Shown here: piece after piece, positions 59,012 to 64,000 of the stretch | How positions within the stretch are numbered: position 1 is the first letter of the stretch | How the letters are laid out: the number at the start of each line of letters is the position of its first letter | Assembly: GCA_018127085.1 (NCBI GenBank) | Contig: CM030723.1 | Location: 253,685 to 317,684, forward strand | Source: Pneumocystis sp. 'macacae' | Taxonomy: Eukaryota > Ascomycota > Pneumocystomycetes > Pneumocystales > Pneumocystaceae | Direction: 5' to 3' | DNA length: 64,000 nt | Made by a program: the position numbers and the translations under genes | The notes under the pieces: model-generated | Told to the model about the DNA's origin: nothing | Database searches by the model: none | The model's input: only the letters and a program-made list of their open reading frames with translations

Positions 59012-61937
59012 ATTATCCATCATCCTCAGAATTCTGTCATCAAGAACTATCCATCGCCTCTCAGCATAAATTTAGATATATTTACTAAATAAAAAATCAA
59101 CGTCAATACATAGTAAGCACATATTTATTTAACTTTAACCACTTTAAATTATCGTCTAATCTTATCATTTATTTATGAATCTTATCTAACAAATATTTTA
59201 AATAAATCATTTAAAATTATACAAAATCAATAAATGATAAATAAGAAATATCCATACTTTAAACTACATGCTAGATACCTCTAAATGAAAAACCTTTTTC
59301 TCTTAATAATCATTTCTTGCGGTTTTCCCATAAATAATTGCTTGATTAATTTAAACACTTATCTAATTGTGCTTTATGTCAATATATTTTTAACGTCTAC
59401 AAGAATATTTTATCGTTTTTCTAAGTTAGGTATAGTTTATGCTTAGCTTAATATTAGCTTGAAGATAATACTACGTCTAAAGTATAAAAACAAAACTATA
59501 AGCATAATCACGCTAAAAACGCGTTTCTAGAAATTAAAAAATATCATATATGTATTTTGCTTTAATGAAACATTTAACTGGTCAAAAAAGATATATACTT
59601 ATTTGTTATGAATATAAATTATAAATTAGAATGAAATTAAGAATAAAATTCAGATCAATTTAATATCTTGTTTAGACATAGAAAAGCACATACCATGGAG
59701 TCGGAATATTTTTTATTTTTATTATATTATGCATGATGTAAACTACTATATTTAGAAATTAAAACTTAAAAATATAAATTTATAGACTTTTTAAAAAACT
59801 TGAAATAATCTAATGAAAATGTTATTATATATATTTTCATTTCTTTTTGGCTATTTTTTTAAAATATTTAAAATATAAACAAATAAAAAACTTTCAACAA
59901 AATAAATTTCAAATCACAAATAAAACAGATATAATAAAAACTGTATTGACCTTATAAAATATTAAAAACGTTCAAAAGATAGAAAAAAATGTAAATACAG
60001 CATTTTAAATAATTTCTATTATCAGGAATCATTTGATTTACCAGGAATCAGAAAAATTAAATATACATAACCAAATAAACCATCTATAAAAAAATACACC
60101 TGCTTCAGAAATTTCAGAAGCAATAAGATTTAGTAATGATCAAAAATTCAAAACTTTTTTAGAAAAGCAAATAGATCCAAAACAAAAGGCTTACATATAA
60201 AGAAACAAATAAAACGACGCATCTAGAAACTCGTTTCTAAAGTGTTGCTTGTAATTATCTTTATTATAATTTATACTAGCATTTTTAAATCTGACATCAA
60301 GTATTTTTCAAGATAATAATTAAAAAATATTAAGGATTTTGAAAAATGTTATAATATTGATAAATGCGAAAAATATCCGGATAACAGGGAATCGATTCAA
60401 GAATGTCTCTATTAAGAGTATGATTCCAAGTATCTTAAGGAAGATAACTTCTAAGTCAGATATCCGATATTAATATTATAGATTATATAATTAAATCAAT
60501 ATTAAATAATGATTTAAACAATAAAGATAGAAAAGATTCAAAAGATATGTTAAATTCACAGAATTTAAATATAAATCAATCAAACATAATGAATATTCTT
60601 AAAATCTTAATATAAAGAAAATTTAAATGACAAAAAAGAAAAAAATCTACGAATTTTAATAACATATTTCAATTGAAACAAGATCTACAGCATCTTAGTT
60701 ACATATTCTATGCAAAAAAGGCTACTGTAAAATAAAAAATATTAATATTATAATTTAAAGTTAATTTTTTAAAAGGAATCTAATTCTCTTCATATGTATA
60801 GCACTAATTATAATAAATTAAGGTTTATTAAGAAACCGGCAATAATTCACAATATCAATATATTTTTTAATGTTTATATTTATCATAACATCAATATAAC
60901 AAATGATGTTAATACTGTTTTCACTTGAAATAAATTACAATATATCAATATAGTTATTGTTGAAGATAAATGCATTTTCTCTGGTGCTTATAGAATGGAA
61001 GAATTCTTATTAAAAATTAAAAAATAAAACAAAAACTTGATTAATTAAAACTTAATATATCAGTTATAGCACCCAAGAAAGCTAGAACATATAAAAAGTA
61101 TCCAGAGATTTATTTTTTAATAATTAACTTAGTAAATATAGATTTATATCCTTTTTCCAATAAAAAATCGAATAGATCCTCTGCCGGAAACTTTATTCAT
61201 AAATAAATCAAAAAGTTCAAGAATTTTACTCTAGTCTCAAAATTTCACTATTAAAAAGTTGATAGCCATTTCTCAGTAAAATCGATGGTTTTACTATTTC
61301 TTGTTTACACGAATAAATTCGAACAATCTATTCATTCATCAATATTTTCAAGTCTAATCTTTTTATTTTTTTAATTTTAAAACAACAAAAAAAGTCTATT
61401 AAATGCTAAAAGTTATTATAGCATTATTAATACTTTCTAATTACTTATAAGCACATAATATCATCTTATTTTTACTACCATCATTCGATCTATTATTTTA
61501 TCGACAAATACAAGCAGATTTAAGCATACATTCATTTATATCTATCTATATACAACTTATCTTTCAATTTTCTTATTCTTTTCTATTACTATTATTTCAA
61601 ATTTGACCATTGTTTTTATATCCTATTAAATCTTAACAAATTAATCGTTATACACACTATCTTTGAAAAATTTTATTTATTTTATTTATTATCTTAGATA
61701 TTTTTCCTTTAATTATACCTTCTCCAGATATATAAATATCCCGGTTTAATTCTCCGCTCGAGAATATCAAACCCGAATGATGAACGTCTAAGAAAATATG
61801 TAATCAGAAAATCTTTAAAAATACAAAAAAACAAAAAGAAATAAAAGGAAAATATAAAAATTTAAATAGTATTCTTTGATAATTTCATCTAATAAATTTT
61901 GATTTTAAGAAAACTTTGAGTCAACAAAAAACTATAA
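59012..61937. other. Gene desert with possible coding relics
   Basis: About 2.9 kb where neither strand has an open frame of 60 codons, the longest such stretch in the window. Two short plus-strand pieces look protein-like rather than random: 60332-60415 (KDFEKCYNIDKCEKYPDNRE..., ending in a stop) and 60929-61027 (...VIVEDKCIFSGAYRMEEF). A piece before the first reads KVLLVIIFIIIYTSIF, a membrane-helix-like run, between stops. This could be a decayed gene or long 5'/3' untranslated DNA of SIN3 and the transporter. No tRNA or snRNA boxes seen. Confidence 0.35.
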
Positions 61938-64000
61938 ATGAGCGAGGAATCGTTCAAATGGGGAACACCGTGTGGAGGGAATGGTGGGCTATTTCAGCCT
62001 ATTTCTCAATCCTTCCGGTATGTTTTTTTTATTTTTAGTAATTTTATAAAAAAAAATTAATACTGGATATATTTTAGACCAAATGAACAACACGGACCAA
62101 TACTTCCTCTTTTAAATATAAACCAAGGACCTTCCTCAAGTAAGAAGCTTTTGAATTTGCTTCAATAGAATTTTTATTTTTACTGATGCTTATTTATGTT
62201 TTATAGATACACCAAATACTGGTCAATTTTATGCCCCACAACAATCACATCCTCTTTCATCACTCATGACACCTAATCTACCGAATAATAATTCAATTCC
62301 TCTAGGACATCCTCCTCCTTTGCCTTCTTCAACTCGGTATTCACTTCCTTCTTTACATCAACAGCTACCAGGACAACCACCTACACACGACTCACATCAA
62401 CCACATCAACCACATACTTCAAACTCCATAGGTATAGCTCAGGATCGCCCAAACTCTCCGTTAGGTAACCAGCTTCCTAATGTGAATATTCAAAATCCAG
62501 TTTACAGACCATTAAATGTCAAGGATGCGCTTTCATATCTCGACCAAGTAAAAATCCAGTTTTCAGAACAACCAGATGTGTATAACAGATTTCTCGATAT
62601 CATGAAAGATTTTAAATCTCAGAGGTAAATTTAAATTTATTTATAATATTTTCAAAATCTTATAATTAATAAAGCATTGATACATTAGGTGTCATTGAAC
62701 GCGTTTCTACGCTTTTTCGTGGCCATCCGAATTTGATTCAGGGTTTCAATACGTTTCTCCCCCCTGGATATAGAGTTGAGTGCTCATTGGATCCTTCAGA
62801 CCCTACAGCTATTCGTGTCATTACTCCTTTAGGTACAATGATGACACATTCAGGACTAGGAGGCTCTTTGTCTAGTACGCAAGAAGGAATTCGTGAATCA
62901 TGGTCTGCAATACAAGATAATAATATATACAAGTAAATATTTAAACTCATTTTAATGATAATAAACTAATTTTTCAAGTCAATCAGATAATGGAATTTCT
63001 ATAACAGGAAAAAAAGCTCCTGTTGAATTTAATCATGCGATTAACTATGTAAATAAAATAAAGGTATAATTGATATATATTAATTTTTTATATTAATTTT
63101 TAGAATCGATTTTCTAATGAACCAGATACATATAAACGATTTCTTGAAATTTTGCAAACCTATCAAAAGGAACAAAGGTCTATTCAAGATGTGTATGCAG
63201 AAGTGACAATTTTATTTAAAACAGCACCAGATCTTCTTGATGATTTTAAACAGTTTCTCCCTGAAAATAATGCTTCTAATAGCAGTTTATTTGCAGTAGG
63301 CCCTAGATTGCCTCCTGTAGGAAATTTTGCGCCACCAACTATTGTCTCAAATATTACGACTAAAGATAAAAAAAAACGTGTTCAGAATTCCGAACAAAAT
63401 ACACCAATTGGACAAAATCAATCAAAAGTTTAAATATATTTAGTATTTGTTTCAAAATTGCTAACATTTTTAGCGTTCCAAACATTACCATAAACCAAGT
63501 ATAGATCTTTCAAGTGTTAGTCCAGCTCTTATGCCGTCAGTCCCTGAAATTATTGAACCTCCTACACATGCTTCTGCATCAGCTGAAGAACTATCTTTTT
63601 TTGATAAAGTTAAAAAATTTATTGGAAACAAACAAACTTATAACGAATTTCTTAAAGTTTTAAATTTATTTAGTCAAGATATTTTAGATAAAAATTTATT
63701 GGTTGAAAGAGTTTATAATTTTATTGGTGTAAATGAAGAACTTATGGACTGGTTTAAGCGTTTCGTTGGCTATAATGGGAAAGATGATATTATTGAAAAC
63801 ATTCCTGCTCCTCGTCCTAAAGTAGATCTTATGTTATGTAAAGCATACGGACCTAGTTACAGACTATTACCTAAATCGGTATTTTTCTTTAATGTAAGAA
63901 AATTATATATTAATTTCTCTAAGGAAACATTGTTACCGTGTTCTGGGCGCGATGAAATGTGTTGGGAAGTTTTAAACGACGGATGGGTAAGCCATCCAAC
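61938..64000 (+). CDS. sin3: Sin3 transcriptional co-repressor, 5' part
   Basis: Starts [19 protein letters not shown], continues through short introns and a Pro/His/Ser-rich stretch. PAH1 reads [20 protein letters not shown], and the linker holds [16 protein letters not shown]2 reads [20 protein letters not shown] with [30 protein letters not shown] basic KDKKKR segment follows, then PAH3 ([34 protein letters not shown]). The Sin3 histone-deacetylase interacting domain opens with [12 protein letters not shown] and [22 protein letters not shown], where the window stops. Sin3 scaffolds the Rpd3 deacetylase in the nucleus; PAH domains dock repressors. At least seven introns visible. 3' part is outside the window. 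Confidence 0.93.

Overview
The window looks like nuclear DNA of a Pneumocystis-type fungus (Taphrinomycotina). It is strongly AT-rich, genes are tightly packed on both strands, and almost every gene is cut by many 40-60 base introns with GTA-type donors. The protein set is ascomycete and includes Ima1, Ice2, Ufd2, fungal MHYT, Kex1 and an LSD1 with an HMG box. The genus is an inference from these traits. I read about 31 protein-coding genes and no convincing tRNA, rRNA, CRISPR or transposon. All gene models below were spliced by eye.

Layout: 1-9.7 kb holds the 3' end of a CSL transcription factor, splicing factor SPF45, inner nuclear membrane protein Ima1, exonuclease MYG1, ER protein ICE2 and ribosomal protein RPS23. 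10-20 kb holds an unrecognised coiled-coil protein, CIA1 (cytosolic Fe-S assembly), an MHYT-domain membrane sensor, carboxypeptidase KEX1 and mRNA-export factor RAE1. 20.8-25.7 kb holds RHO1 and the E4 ligase UFD2.

26-31 kb is a sharply GC-rich island. It carries ADE12 (adenylosuccinate synthetase), a small Kgd4-like gene and the 5' two thirds of an LSD1-type histone demethylase. LSD1 itself runs across the island edge, from GC-rich to ordinary AT-rich codons within one gene.

32-46 kb holds DAD1/OST2 (with an apparent one-base frameshift), COQ6, a calmodulin-dependent-type kinase, a TMEM14 protein, a germinal-centre kinase, class I myosin and histidyl-tRNA synthetase. 46.6-59 kb holds VPS33, UBA3, RPC40, the complex I 49 kDa subunit, PMP3, ALG12 and a vacuolar-type zinc transporter. 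59-62 kb is a gene desert with possible coding relics. The window ends inside SIN3.

The genes are housekeeping and regulatory; there is no operon logic. Several neighbours are divergent over short intervals (RPC40/NDUFS2 about 120 bases, DAD1/COQ6 about 210) or convergent with short tails (IMA1/MYG1 84 bases, VPS33/UBA3 64). The most unusual points are the GC island with its alternating purine-pyrimidine promoter and telomere-like intron, two 10-base internal micro-exons, initiator exons of only 3-4 bases, GC-AG introns and the DAD1 frameshift.
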